Assembly (NCBI GenBank): GCA_038728085.1
Contig: JAVYUU010000004.1
Coordinates: 84,674 to 148,673 of the forward strand
Reading direction: 5' to 3'
DNA from: Candidatus Bathyarchaeia archaeon
GTDB taxonomy: Archaea; Thermoproteota; Bathyarchaeia; Bathyarchaeales; Bathycorpusculaceae
DNA length: 64,000 bases
Shown: positions 25,680 through 34,350 of the stretch, piece by piece
How the letters are laid out: each line of letters begins with the position of its first letter
Numbering within the stretch: position 1 is the stretch's first letter
Program-made: the position numbers and the translations under genes
The notes under the pieces: model-generated
What the model was told of the DNA's origin: nothing
The model's input: the letters and a program-made list of their open reading frames with translations, nothing else
The model's database searches: none

Positions 25680-26240
25680 ATGGACGGTTGGAGCCAGAAA
25701 CGCAGTATCATGCGACGCTATAATGTAACGGCGAAATCTTATGATGAACTGTATGCTGCTGAGCAGAAGATGAAGATTGAGGCTGCCCTTGAAAAGGTTA
25801 GGGTGAACGGCGACAGCTTAGTCCTGGACTGCGGTTGTGGAACGGGTTTGCTGTTTGAGTATGTGGCAGATAAAGCCCAAGCAGTTGTGGGGTTAGACTT
25901 TTCTAGGGGCGTTTTAGATGGGGCTAAGAAGCGGGCTAAAAAGTTCCGTAATGTGCATCTGGTTTTGGCTGATGCGGACTATACACCCTTCAAAAGTCAT
26001 GTTTTCAGCCACGTTTTCGCTGTGACTTTGCTTCAGAACATGCCGAATCCGGAGGAAACCCTTGCTGAGCTTAGGAGGGTTTCACGTGAAAATGCTGTCA
26101 TGGTGATTACCGGTTTGAAGAAGAAATTTTCCATGGAATCTTTTGAGGACTTATTGCGTAAGCTTAAGTTAAACATAGTTGAAATTGTGGGCAGGGACGA
26201 AGCGCTCAAATGTTATGTAGCCGTCTGCATGAGGGGTTAA
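25680..26240 (+). CDS. class I SAM-dependent methyltransferase
   Basis: The 186-residue protein is a small Rossmann-fold methyltransferase. The SAM-binding motif I is VLDCGCGTGLLFEYV. An acidic residue ends the second strand (VGLDFSRG), motif II-like LVLADADYTPFKS follows, and motif IV-like TLLQNMPNPEE comes after. It resembles the UbiE/Methyltransf_11 group. The substrate is not predictable. It precedes the FwdF/HdrA operon by about 90 bases and may be independent, because a TATA-like CTATATATG lies in the gap at about 26271-26279. Confidence 0.85.
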   Translation: MDGWSQKRSIMRRYNVTAKSYDELYAAEQKMKIEAALEKVRVNGDSLVLDCGCGTGLLFEYVADKAQAVVGLDFSRGVLDGAKKRAKKFRNVHLVLADADYTPFKSHVFSHVFAVTLLQNMPNPEETLAELRRVSRENAVMVITGLKKKFSMESFEDLLRKLKLNIVEIVGRDEALKCYVAVCMRG

Positions 26241-26331
26241 ACATTAAAACTGGCGTGGGCGCCTACCTAAACTATATATGAAGGTGGAATAAGTAGGCTA
26301 TAATCTCCGTGATGCTTAAGCCTAGTCTCTG

Positions 26332-27273
26332 GTGGTGCGTTTGCCTCTAAAAACCTTGAAGAGGGAGAATGCGGAAACCCTAACGTTGGAGTGGATTTTA
26401 CACGTAAAAAATTATCGGCTGACCCTTAACCGGAAGCTCTGTGTTGGATGTGAAATCTGCAGTCTCGCATGTCCAAAGGAAGCCATAAAACTTGTGAAGC
26501 AACCCAAAGGCGTGGATGGCAAAGCTCAGAGAGCGAGGGTTGACATAACCCTTGAAAAATGCAATTTCTGTGGAGTATGTGATGTCCTCTGCCCCTATGG
26601 CGCCATAAAAGTGACTGTCAACGGGGAACACTTGCTAAATGTTGTGGAGAAGGGAAGCTTTCCAACTCTTATCCGCGACATCCAAGTGAACGCTGCCAAA
26701 TGCCCTGTGGGATGTGTGGAATGCGAGAAAGCTTGCCCGCTCAACCTTATCAAGGTGTCATGGCAAACACCGGACGGCAAAACCATCATTGACATCGGTA
26801 GTTTATCCGAGAGGGAACGTGGGGGATTGAAAGTTAACGTAGAAGTGGATAGGGAGAAGTGTCCATGCTGTCGAGTTTGCGAGTTCAAATGTCCTGAAGG
26901 ATTACTCCGTGTACGCAAAGCCTTCTATGGTGTGATTCGCATTCACCAGGAAAAGTGTCCAGAAGGCTGTAGGGACTGCTTGGATGTTTGCCCGATAACC
27001 GGGGCGCTTTACCTCTCCGAAAGCGACAAGAAGGTATATGTGAATGAAGCTTTCTGCGTTTATTGCGGAGCATGTAAAATTGTTTGCCCTGTGAGTGGGG
27101 CTATTGAATTGATGAGAACGAAGATTATGCATACGCCTGTCCGCTCTGGGGCTTGGAACAAAGCCTTGGAGCGCTTAACATCCCCCCTTGAAATGACGAA
27201 GGAGTTGAAGGCTAGGGGACTTCGGAGGGCTTTAGATTCTGTGGAGCGAAGGTTCGGTTGGAGGGTGCCATGA
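26332..27273 (+). CDS. polyferredoxin, FwdF-like (formylmethanofuran dehydrogenase subunit F)
   Basis: The 313-residue protein carries at least six four-cysteine 4Fe-4S motifs: CVGCEICSLACP, CNFCGVCDVLCP, CPVGCVECEKACP, CPCCRVCEFKCP, CPEGCRDCLDVCP and CVYCGACKIVCP. This pattern and length match FwdF, which wires electrons into the formylmethanofuran dehydrogenase complex. The fwdDBAC genes are about 16 kb away in the window. The stop overlaps the ATG of the hdrA-like gene, so here it is coupled to a heterodisulfide-reductase-type flavoprotein. GTG codons at 26332 and 26335 are both possible starts. Confidence 0.88.
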   Translation: MVRLPLKTLKRENAETLTLEWILHVKNYRLTLNRKLCVGCEICSLACPKEAIKLVKQPKGVDGKAQRARVDITLEKCNFCGVCDVLCPYGAIKVTVNGEHLLNVVEKGSFPTLIRDIQVNAAKCPVGCVECEKACPLNLIKVSWQTPDGKTIIDIGSLSERERGGLKVNVEVDREKCPCCRVCEFKCPEGLLRVRKAFYGVIRIHQEKCPEGCRDCLDVCPITGALYLSESDKKVYVNEAFCVYCGACKIVCPVSGAIELMRTKIMHTPVRSGAWNKALERLTSPLEMTKELKARGLRRALDSVERRFGWRVP

Positions 27274-29735
27274 AAATGGCGGAGAAAAGTGAAAATCAAA
27301 CCCAGCAGAAGCCCGAAGAGCTTCGCATAGGCGTTTTTATTTGCCACTGCGGCTTGAACATTGCCGGTGTATTGGACATTAAAGAGCTTGTTGAGTTTGC
27401 CAAAACACTTCCAGATGTTGTTTTCGTGAAGGACAACCGCTATACATGCGCTGACCCGGGGCAGGAGGAGATTCGCAAAGCCATTAAGGAGCATAGGCTT
27501 AACCGTGTTGTGGTGGCTGCTTGTTCGCCGCGCATGCATGAGGTGACTTTTAGGCGGACTGTTTCGGAGGCTGGTTTAAATCCCTACCTGTTTGAGATGG
27601 CGAACATCCGCGAGTTCTCTTCATGGTGTCATCCCAGCACGCCGAAGGAAGCCACGGAAAAAGCTAAAGATCTCATCAAGATGGCTGTTGCGAAGGCTAG
27701 GCTGCTCATGCCACTGCAAACCATTGAAGTGCCCGTCACCAACAAGGCGCTGGTTATCGGCGGAGGCATAGCTGGCATAAACGCGGCTTTAGACTTGGCT
27801 GAAATGGGCTTCAAGGTCTACCTCCTAGAAAAGAGCGAAAGCATAGGCGGGCACATGGCGCAGTTGGACAAAACCTTTCCAACATTAGACTGTTCCATAT
27901 GCATTGAAGGTCCAAGGATGGTGGATGTGGGGCGGCATCCCAACATCGAAATCATTTCATATGCCGATTTACTCAGCGTTAGCGGCTTCATAGGCAACTT
28001 TAAGGTTCGCATCAGGAAGAACCCACGCTACGTTATTGCCGAAAAATGCACTGGCTGCGGCGAATGCAAGGACGTCTGCCCCATAGAGTATCCAAATGAG
28101 TGGGATATGGGGCTTGGCACTAGAAAGGCTATATCCGTGCCCTTTGACCAGGCTGTGCCCCTTGTTTACACGATTAACCGCGACTACTGCATCGAATGTT
28201 ATAAGTGTGTGGATGCGTGTGGCGCTAGGCAAGCCATAAACTTTGACCAGAAGCCCGAGGAAATAGAGCTTGAGGTGGGCGCCATAATTGTGGCAACCGG
28301 CTACGACATTTACCTGCCCTACGACAACCCGCTATATGGCTATGGAAAATATGCAAACGTTATAACCTCCCTAGAATTTGAGAGGCTTATTTTAGCGGCT
28401 GGTCCAACGGGCGGAAAGGTTGTGCGAGCCTCCGACGGACAGAAGCCCCACAGTGTGGCGTTCATTCAATGCGTTGGCTCCCGGGACACCAACAAGTATC
28501 CATACTGCTCAAACTTCTGCTGTATGTACACTCTTAAGCATGTCGTCCAGCTTAAGGAGAAGTACAAGGAGGACATTGAGGTCTACGTTTTCTACATGGA
28601 CATGCGCACCAACTTCAAGGGCTTTGAAGAGTTTTACCAGCGTGCCCGCGAGCTTGGCGTAAACTTCATTCGCGGCAGAGTTAGCCGCATATTCGAGGAT
28701 CCGAAAACAAAGAACCTGATAATCCATGCGGAAGACGCGAATTTAGGCATGCCCATTGAAGTGGAGGCGGAAATGGTTGTTTTGGCGACAGCTGCCATTC
28801 CCAAGAAGGGCAGCGATGAAATAGCCCGCATCCTAAACTTGACGCGTGGCGCGGACGGCTTCTTTATGGAGAGCCACCCGAAGCTCAAGCCTCTAGACTC
28901 GCCGACGGACGGCATATTCTTGGCTGGGGCATGCCAGGGACCTAAGGACATTCCCTATAGTGTTTCGCAAGGCTGTGGTGCAGCAGCTAGAGCCGCCACC
29001 ATCCTCTCAAAGAAGACTTGGAAGATTGAACCTATTATCGCTGTTGTGGATGCAAGCCGATGCAGAAACGTCACGGCGAAATGCGGCATTTGTGCTGAGC
29101 GTTGTCCTTACGGCGCCATAAAAATCGAGGAGAAGAAGCCAGCCCAGGTAATCACTGCCATGTGCCATGGCTGCGGTACATGCGCCGCCGAATGCCCAGC
29201 CGACGCAATCCAGCAAATGCACTTCACCGACGCGCAGATACTGGCGCAGCTCCGCGCAGCCTTAGAGAAAGACCCAGAAGACAAGATTCTGGCTTTCCTC
29301 TGCAATTGGTGCAGCTATGCAGGCGCCGACCTAGCTGGAACAAGCCGCTTCGAGTATCCGCCCACCATCCGCCCAATCCGCGTCATGTGCTCCGGCAGGG
29401 TGGACCGCGACTTCGTCCTAGAAGCGTTCAGGCTTGGAGCTGGCATGGTGCTTGTGGCGGCATGCCACCTACCCTACGACTGCCACTACATCAGCGGAAA
29501 CTGGAAAATGAAAGCCCGCATGGACGCCCTAGCGCCAATGCTCCACAAGCTAGGCTTAAGCCCAGAACGCTTCCGCGTAGAATACATCTCAGCGGCGGAA
29601 GGCGTAAAATTTGCAGAGCTAATCCGCGAAATGACGGAACAAATGCGAGCCCTAGGAAAAGAACGCATAAAAGCAGAAAATGAAAAGCTCCGTCCCATCC
29701 TAGAAAACATGCTCAAACGCAAAGAAAAACGCTAA
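27270..29735 (+). CDS. hdrA: HdrA-like FAD/Fe-S subunit fused to MvhD
   Basis: The protein has about 821 residues. The N-terminal region (about 20-155) has cysteines CHCG, C and C typical of HdrA. A FAD-binding domain starts near 165 (GGGIAGINAALDLA). Inserted 4Fe-4S motifs follow (CTGCGECKDVCP, CIECYKCVDACG) and the conserved CSNFCCMYTLKH. A ferredoxin domain then has CGICAERCP and CHGCGTCAAECP. The last 130 residues are MvhD/FlpD-like (CNWCSYAGADLAG, CHLPYDCHYISG) with a 2Fe-2S site. The fusion makes this the electron-bifurcating flavoprotein plus its electron-input subunit. No HdrB/HdrC or hydrogenase genes are nearby. The ATG at 27270 follows GGAGG and overlaps the FwdF stop. Confidence 0.93.
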   Translation: MKMAEKSENQTQQKPEELRIGVFICHCGLNIAGVLDIKELVEFAKTLPDVVFVKDNRYTCADPGQEEIRKAIKEHRLNRVVVAACSPRMHEVTFRRTVSEAGLNPYLFEMANIREFSSWCHPSTPKEATEKAKDLIKMAVAKARLLMPLQTIEVPVTNKALVIGGGIAGINAALDLAEMGFKVYLLEKSESIGGHMAQLDKTFPTLDCSICIEGPRMVDVGRHPNIEIISYADLLSVSGFIGNFKVRIRKNPRYVIAEKCTGCGECKDVCPIEYPNEWDMGLGTRKAISVPFDQAVPLVYTINRDYCIECYKCVDACGARQAINFDQKPEEIELEVGAIIVATGYDIYLPYDNPLYGYGKYANVITSLEFERLILAAGPTGGKVVRASDGQKPHSVAFIQCVGSRDTNKYPYCSNFCCMYTLKHVVQLKEKYKEDIEVYVFYMDMRTNFKGFEEFYQRARELGVNFIRGRVSRIFEDPKTKNLIIHAEDANLGMPIEVEAEMVVLATAAIPKKGSDEIARILNLTRGADGFFMESHPKLKPLDSPTDGIFLAGACQGPKDIPYSVSQGCGAAARAATILSKKTWKIEPIIAVVDASRCRNVTAKCGICAERCPYGAIKIEEKKPAQVITAMCHGCGTCAAECPADAIQQMHFTDAQILAQLRAALEKDPEDKILAFLCNWCSYAGADLAGTSRFEYPPTIRPIRVMCSGRVDRDFVLEAFRLGAGMVLVAACHLPYDCHYISGNWKMKARMDALAPMLHKLGLSPERFRVEYISAAEGVKFAELIREMTEQMRALGKERIKAENEKLRPILENMLKRKEKR

Positions 29736-29749
29736 ACCACTGCCGTCTG

Positions 29750-30150
29750 CTATTTAGCTTTCTGCTTATGATGCTTGCAATAATCTCGTATTATACGTTC
29801 TACCCCATCTAAAGTTCTCGCTCTATCTATTTTTTTCCGGTATTTCTCATCTGAATAAACATCAACAAACATCAACTGGAACATCAAAATGATACCCGTA
29901 AATATTACCGTAAGTTTTAGTCTCTTTCTTTTTGGTTACCATTACAGGACTAGGAGCGGTCTTAATTTCCCTTTCCATAGCGGATGCAAGCAACGCCATT
30001 TTAGTCTGATAGCTTCCTAAGGGGGTTCTAGGAGGAGCAGGGCAATTGTGGTTTTCAGGAAGCCTATGCTTCAGGCAAAAAGTAACGTTCACAGAATTTA
30101 CATTTAAAAGGGAAGTCTATTTCTTCGCCACATCGCTCACATTTATGCAT
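29750..30150 (-). pseudogene. AN1-type zinc-finger protein gene with two frameshifts
   Basis: On the minus strand, ATG at 30150 opens MHKCERCGEEIDFPFKCKFC, a typical AN1 finger. A run of five T where four would keep frame (about 30073-30077) shifts the frame, and the finger continues in a second frame as FCLKHRLPENHNC. That frame stops at TGA 29862-29864, just after a tandem 10-bp duplication (GTTGATGTTT twice). Removing one copy restores a third frame (VDVYSDEKYRKKIDRARTL) to the TAG at 29750-29752. The rebuilt protein has about 129 residues. This gap of about 420 bases would otherwise look empty. Real decay or consensus error remain possible; the 10-bp duplication favours real decay. Confidence 0.75.
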
Positions 30151-30156
30151 AAGCTC

Positions 30157-31512
30157 TTATGTTAAATTACTCCATGGTGCTCTTGTAAGTTTTATGTTCC
30201 CTTTCCCATATTTTCTAATTTCATTCTTAACCCAGTAATAGAGGGCGCCTAGAGCTAGGGTTGCTGTTCCTGTTATCCATGCCTCTGGTTTTATTGGTAG
30301 TGTTGTTGTTAGGAATGTTAGGCATGTGGCCGCTCCAAGAGCAGAAAGGGCTTTTGGATAGTATCTCTTGTGGTTTTTTATTTTTAGGGCTGCAATGTTG
30401 GCTAGTGTGTAGTAGAATAGTAGGGCGAAGGTGCTTACTGCTACAACTCTTGTTAAATCCACGAATAAAACCAGCATGGTCATGGCGGCTCCAGTGATCC
30501 AGACCGCATAGTGGGGCGTGTTGAAGGCGGGGTGAAGCCTACTAAGGCTCTGGGGCAAGTCGCGTCTCCTAGCCATGGCATACATCACCCTCGAAACGCC
30601 CAGTATGGCGGTTAATAAGACACTAGCAGTGGCGATTAATCCGCCCGCAGACACGGTGTAGGCTGCCAAAGCGTTGCCCGTAGCTTTTATGGCTTCTGTT
30701 AAGGGCGAATTTGACCCAGCAAGCCTAGACGCGCCCACAAGTCCCACGGCTACAATACCCACAAGCACGTAAACCGCCGTGGAGATTAAAAGAGACAACA
30801 GAATCGCCCTTGGCACGTTTTTCTTCGCGTCTTTAACTTCTTCGGCGACGACTGCCACTCGGGCAAAGCCGCCGTAAGCAAAGAAAATGTAGAAGGCTGC
30901 ATACAAAACTCCAAGCTGGAAAGGATTGAACCCCGCGAAGTTTGAAAGTTCTATGTGAAAGGCTCCGTAAACAGCGAAAAACCCCAGAATGCCAAGTTTA
31001 GCCGCCACAAGAATGTTATTCAATAGGGCGGACTGGCGGATCCCCACAAAATTGAGCACCGTGAAGACTAGGCAAAGCAGTGCAGCAGTCCAGCTTGGCG
31101 GAAAAACCGGAAACAACGCGTGCAAATAGCTGGCGAAACCCAAGGCTACCGCTGCGCCCGCAAACGTGTTAGAGATCATCCACATCCAACCCGTCAGGAA
31201 GCCAGCCAAAGGCGAAATCAGTTGGTAGGCATACTCGTAAATGCTGCCCTCCAATGGCTGCCAAGCCGTTAACTCACAGAAGCTTAAAGCCGTAAAAACC
31301 GAAACCAAAGCCGCCAGAACCATGGAAACAGCCAAAGCCGAACCCGCATAGCCGGCGGCAATCCCAACCACAACATAGATACCAGCCCCTATCACGGCGC
31401 CAACACTTATAGCAGTGGCATCCCACAAACCCAGAGAGGGCTTAAGTGCGACACGCTGTTGAGGAACCTTTTCATCAATCAAGCTTTCACCATCTTTTCG
31501 CCAATAACTCAC
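30157..31512 (-). CDS. APC-family amino acid permease
   Basis: The 451-residue protein has about twelve transmembrane helices and the APC superfamily signature GAVIGAGIYVVVG in helix 1, followed by GGFARVAVVAEEVKDAKKNVPRA between helices 5 and 6. These transporters usually import amino acids with H+ or Na+. The GTG start overlaps the stop of the upstream class II glutamine amidotransferase, so the two are translated together. That hints at glutamine or a related amino acid as substrate; this is inference. Confidence 0.88.
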   Translation of the reverse strand: MSYWRKDGESLIDEKVPQQRVALKPSLGLWDATAISVGAVIGAGIYVVVGIAAGYAGSALAVSMVLAALVSVFTALSFCELTAWQPLEGSIYEYAYQLISPLAGFLTGWMWMISNTFAGAAVALGFASYLHALFPVFPPSWTAALLCLVFTVLNFVGIRQSALLNNILVAAKLGILGFFAVYGAFHIELSNFAGFNPFQLGVLYAAFYIFFAYGGFARVAVVAEEVKDAKKNVPRAILLSLLISTAVYVLVGIVAVGLVGASRLAGSNSPLTEAIKATGNALAAYTVSAGGLIATASVLLTAILGVSRVMYAMARRRDLPQSLSRLHPAFNTPHYAVWITGAAMTMLVLFVDLTRVVAVSTFALLFYYTLANIAALKIKNHKRYYPKALSALGAATCLTFLTTTLPIKPEAWITGTATLALGALYYWVKNEIRKYGKGNIKLTRAPWSNLT

Positions 31513-32294
31513 AAATTAAAAACGAAGGTTTCCTTATAACTTCCCTCTAGACCCCATGGAATTGCAACATGCTCCGTAAACCCACCCTCATTTAGAATGC
31601 GGCTGAAACATTGGTTTAACGGCTCCCTCCTAGAACAGTAGACCACCTCGCCCTTGTCGTTTTTCCAGACATGCAGCCCCCTTGTCTTCCCCTTATGAAT
31701 GATATGCAAAAGCAACAGTTGCCCATTAACTTGGAGGAGGCTTATGGTGTTGGATCCCTCTATGGCTGAGGAAAGCCTTTCTAATGCTAAGCTATGGTTT
31801 TTCTCGACGGCCAGTAGCTCCTCAAAAAGGTGGGGTATAACCTCCGAATCTATAAGTGTGGCTTTCCCCTCAGACTCGAAAAAGTGTCCGCTTCCAAGCC
31901 CTCCTCTGATAGCCTTATAATTGGCTACATAACCATTATGCGCCGAAACAATCACAGGCTTGGAAAAACAACACGCCACATAGGGCTGGGCTGTCTCCCT
32001 AAAGTGGGCTGTATCCATAAACTCTGGACTCGGCAAACGTACATGCCCAACAAAAATCGAAGCCTGTTTTATCCTACAAACCCTCGACAGGTACTCGGCT
32101 GGAGAACCATTAACCCGCCCAACCTTCTCCAACAAAACATCACCAGAATCTGTAATGATGGCTACTCCGGCACCATACCCGCCAACGGGTTTTCTCTCAC
32201 CCGAATACTGATGCCTCTCAAGCCTTTGCAAAACTCCAAAGACAACATCCATTTCAACGGGCTGATTCAACACAAAACCGAAAATACCACACAA
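31509..32294 (-). CDS. class II glutamine amidotransferase domain protein
   Basis: The 261-residue protein starts MCGIFGFV, so Cys2 becomes the N-terminal nucleophile after methionine removal. It has the other class II glutaminase motifs (FVGHVRLPS, SAHNGYVANY). It is a stand-alone glutaminase domain without a synthase partner in the same chain, like GlxB-type or GATase_6 proteins. The acceptor reaction is unknown. It overlaps the APC permease gene and is probably in one operon with it. A TATA-like AATTATTTATG lies upstream near 32330. Confidence 0.85.
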   Translation of the reverse strand: MCGIFGFVLNQPVEMDVVFGVLQRLERHQYSGERKPVGGYGAGVAIITDSGDVLLEKVGRVNGSPAEYLSRVCRIKQASIFVGHVRLPSPEFMDTAHFRETAQPYVACCFSKPVIVSAHNGYVANYKAIRGGLGSGHFFESEGKATLIDSEVIPHLFEELLAVEKNHSLALERLSSAIEGSNTISLLQVNGQLLLLHIIHKGKTRGLHVWKNDKGEVVYCSRREPLNQCFSRILNEGGFTEHVAIPWGLEGSYKETFVFNL

Positions 32295-32478
32295 GCTCTC
32301 TCGCCCTTATCCAGAAATTGCCTTGTAAAACATAAATAATTTCACATACGCTAATTCTATTGGACGATGAAGAAATCGAGGTACGCTGAATGGTGATTGG
32401 TTTTTCCGCTTCTGAGTCCACTTAAAAGGGGCTACGCTATGAAACCTTTGTCGAGAAGAAGGTAAAAAGGTGGATGGC

Positions 32479-32700
32479 TTAAGTTTCCGATGGTCCAGTG
32501 ACATACGCCCATATGCTGACTAGGACTAGGGTTAGGAAGGCGCCTGCAATCCCTGAGAGCATGTACCTCGTTATTACGCCCAGCGATGGAAGCAATGCAA
32601 TCAGTGCTGGGATCACGTAGGTGGCTGTTATGTCGGCTATTATGCCTGCGAAGAATCCTAGAAGCCCAACGAAGAGGAAAACCTTTAACCTTTCACCCAT
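32479..32700 (-). CDS. small two-helix membrane protein
   Basis: The roughly 73-residue protein has two hydrophobic helices (about 8-30 and 45-68) and short polar ends. I do not recognise a family. A GTG at 32709 overlaps the ribosome-binding site GGTGG, and the ATG at 32700 is five bases after it, so I use the ATG. It lies just upstream of, and divergent from, the Cdv operon, but no link to it is shown. Confidence 0.6.
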   Translation of the reverse strand: MGERLKVFLFVGLLGFFAGIIADITATYVIPALIALLPSLGVITRYMLSGIAGAFLTLVLVSIWAYVTGPSET

Positions 32701-32830
32701 TAGTTCCACCTAGCCTAAACTTGGTTTATAAGCCTCTTTTTAGTCTAACTTACAAGTTTCTGTCTATTCCGGCGAAAACAGCAAGGAGTTCTTTTCACTG
32801 GAAAATTAAAGCTCAAAAAGGTTTGAGTTC

Positions 32831-32858
32831 CCACGTATATCTCTACGTATATACGTGG
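32831..32858. promoter_or_regulatory. inverted repeat upstream of the Cdv operon
   Basis: CCACGTATAT and ATATACGTGG form perfect 10-base arms eight bases apart. Within them ACGTATATACGT (32845-32856) is itself a 12-base palindrome. The element lies about 70-100 bases before the first Cdv gene, next to the AT-rich promoter region. It is a candidate operator for cell-cycle control of the division genes; the binding protein is unknown. Confidence 0.5.
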
Positions 32859-32927
32859 ATATTTTTGGCATATTAACAACGTATAAGATTGATGCAAGCC
32901 CCTATGCCCCTTTTGGAGGAATCCAAA

Positions 32928-33590
32928 TTGTCAGAAAGGTTTAGTAAACGATGGGATGAGAGACGCGATGAGCAACCACTGACAGAACGCATAAAGGAAG
33001 CTGTTAGGCCGCCGGGCCCATTGAAGCCAAGGCTTGACATGGCTATCCGCCGCATAGAACTCCAGATCCAGAAGCTGGATCAGGCCAGTGAGAGGTTTAG
33101 CCAGAGAGACAAGTCCATATTTGCTAGAATCGTTGACGCCTATACAAAGCATGACATGGCGCGGGCCAACGTTTTCGCCAACGAACTCGCCGAAATAAGG
33201 AAAATGGAAAAGATGATAATGCAGGCTAGACTTGCCCTTGAACAAATTGTCTTAAGGTTACGAACTGTATCAGAGCTTGGAGATGTTGTTTCAACTCTCG
33301 GTCCAGCGGTCAGCGTGCTCAGAGCCGTAAAAACTGGAATGGCTAACATTTTCCCAGAAGCCGAGAGGGAGCTGGGGCTTATAGGCAACTTGCTCAGCGG
33401 AATAATAGTGGAAGCTGGGCAAAGCACAGGATTATCCATAAACTTTGAGGCAGCCAATGAGGACGCCCAGAAAATCCTCACAGAGGCAGCTGCTGTTGCC
33501 GAACAGAGGATCAAGGAGAAGTTCCCAGAGCTTCCAGCAGGGATACCGCAAATGCCTCTGCCAGAGAAATCCTCAACAGAAACATCCTAG
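32928..33590 (+). CDS. ESCRT-III (Snf7) domain protein, CdvB paralog without winged helix
   Basis: This protein of about 220 residues has an ESCRT-III core. A basic first helix (about 30-65, RIELQIQKLDQASERFSQRDK) is followed by the helix 2 region with the conserved NELAEIRKMEKMI, and by helices 3-4. It ends in a proline-rich tail (PELPAGIPQMPLPEK) that could bind the MIT domain of CdvC. It lacks the winged-helix tail of the second CdvB in the operon, so it resembles the CdvB1/B2-type filament subunits. In-frame TTG/ATG codons exist at 32889/32892, but GGAGGA lies seven bases before TTG 32928, which I use. It is the first gene of the operon. Confidence 0.9.
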   Translation: MSERFSKRWDERRDEQPLTERIKEAVRPPGPLKPRLDMAIRRIELQIQKLDQASERFSQRDKSIFARIVDAYTKHDMARANVFANELAEIRKMEKMIMQARLALEQIVLRLRTVSELGDVVSTLGPAVSVLRAVKTGMANIFPEAERELGLIGNLLSGIIVEAGQSTGLSINFEAANEDAQKILTEAAAVAEQRIKEKFPELPAGIPQMPLPEKSSTETS

Positions 33591-33608
33591 CATAATGGAG
33601 GAATGCCT

Positions 33609-34316
33609 ATGGCCCATGACTCCAATATTTTTTTATCCCTTGGGAAACCAGTCAGAGATGAGTACGGACGCTTAATTGGAGAAGTTGTCTCCTTCGCTGT
33701 AAAGCCAAACGGCGAAGTTGAACATGTCTATCTGAGACGAAGCGACGGAAACTTCGCCAAGTACCCAGCTGCAAATATAACCTTCAATGGCTCAGATGTC
33801 ATATACATTTCCAACATAAAAACTGAAACAAACATATTTTGCAATCAAATCCCGCTGCTGTGGCGTAAAGATCAGGCCCTAAAAGAGCTTTACGAGAAAA
33901 AGAAGATATCGCCAGAGGTCTACGAAGACCTGCACAACAGCTTTGAAGGCGCCCTAAACCAGCTGAAAACAGAAGCCCAAGCTCTCCTGGAAAGAATCGA
34001 TAGGGAGATTGAAAGATGCAACAAAGAGATCAAGGAGCTTAACTACGCCCTAGTCCATTTGGAAGTGGAGCATGAAATAGGAGAGATAGACGAGCCCTCT
34101 TATCACACCGCATTTGTATCCCTTCAAGAATGCCTAAAGCGGGTTAGCCTGGAGAAGACAGACCTTGAAGGTTTAAGGAGCAAGCTCTCCAACATCCTCT
34201 TGGGCGAAACTGTCTCGGCAAAAGAAACCATTGAAGCTCCGACTCCTGTCCCCACAAGCCTTCCAGAGCCCCCTGTCATAGTTTACGTGAAGGAAGCGGG
34301 CGAATCAAGCCTCTAA
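33609..34316 (+). CDS. cdvA: cell division protein CdvA
   Basis: This protein of about 235 residues has a PRC-barrel-like N-terminal domain (LGKPVRDEYGRLIGEVVSF, residues about 10-70) and a long coiled coil (about 90-200). A flexible proline-rich stretch leads to a conserved C-terminal peptide (VIVYVKEAGE) that can bind the CdvB winged helix. CdvA marks the division site on the membrane and recruits CdvB. GGAGGA is six bases before ATG 33609; the ATG at 33603 is too close to it. It sits between two ESCRT-III genes. Confidence 0.92.
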   Translation: MAHDSNIFLSLGKPVRDEYGRLIGEVVSFAVKPNGEVEHVYLRRSDGNFAKYPAANITFNGSDVIYISNIKTETNIFCNQIPLLWRKDQALKELYEKKKISPEVYEDLHNSFEGALNQLKTEAQALLERIDREIERCNKEIKELNYALVHLEVEHEIGEIDEPSYHTAFVSLQECLKRVSLEKTDLEGLRSKLSNILLGETVSAKETIEAPTPVPTSLPEPPVIVYVKEAGESSL

Positions 34317-34350
34317 ATTTTGAAGAGCGTAGCGGGCGGAGGGAGCTGAA

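Noticed and set aside
29102-29683. Plus-strand open frame of 193 codons in another frame inside hdrA
   Set aside because: Arginine/proline-rich shadow of a GC-richer gene; the hdrA frame is unambiguous there.
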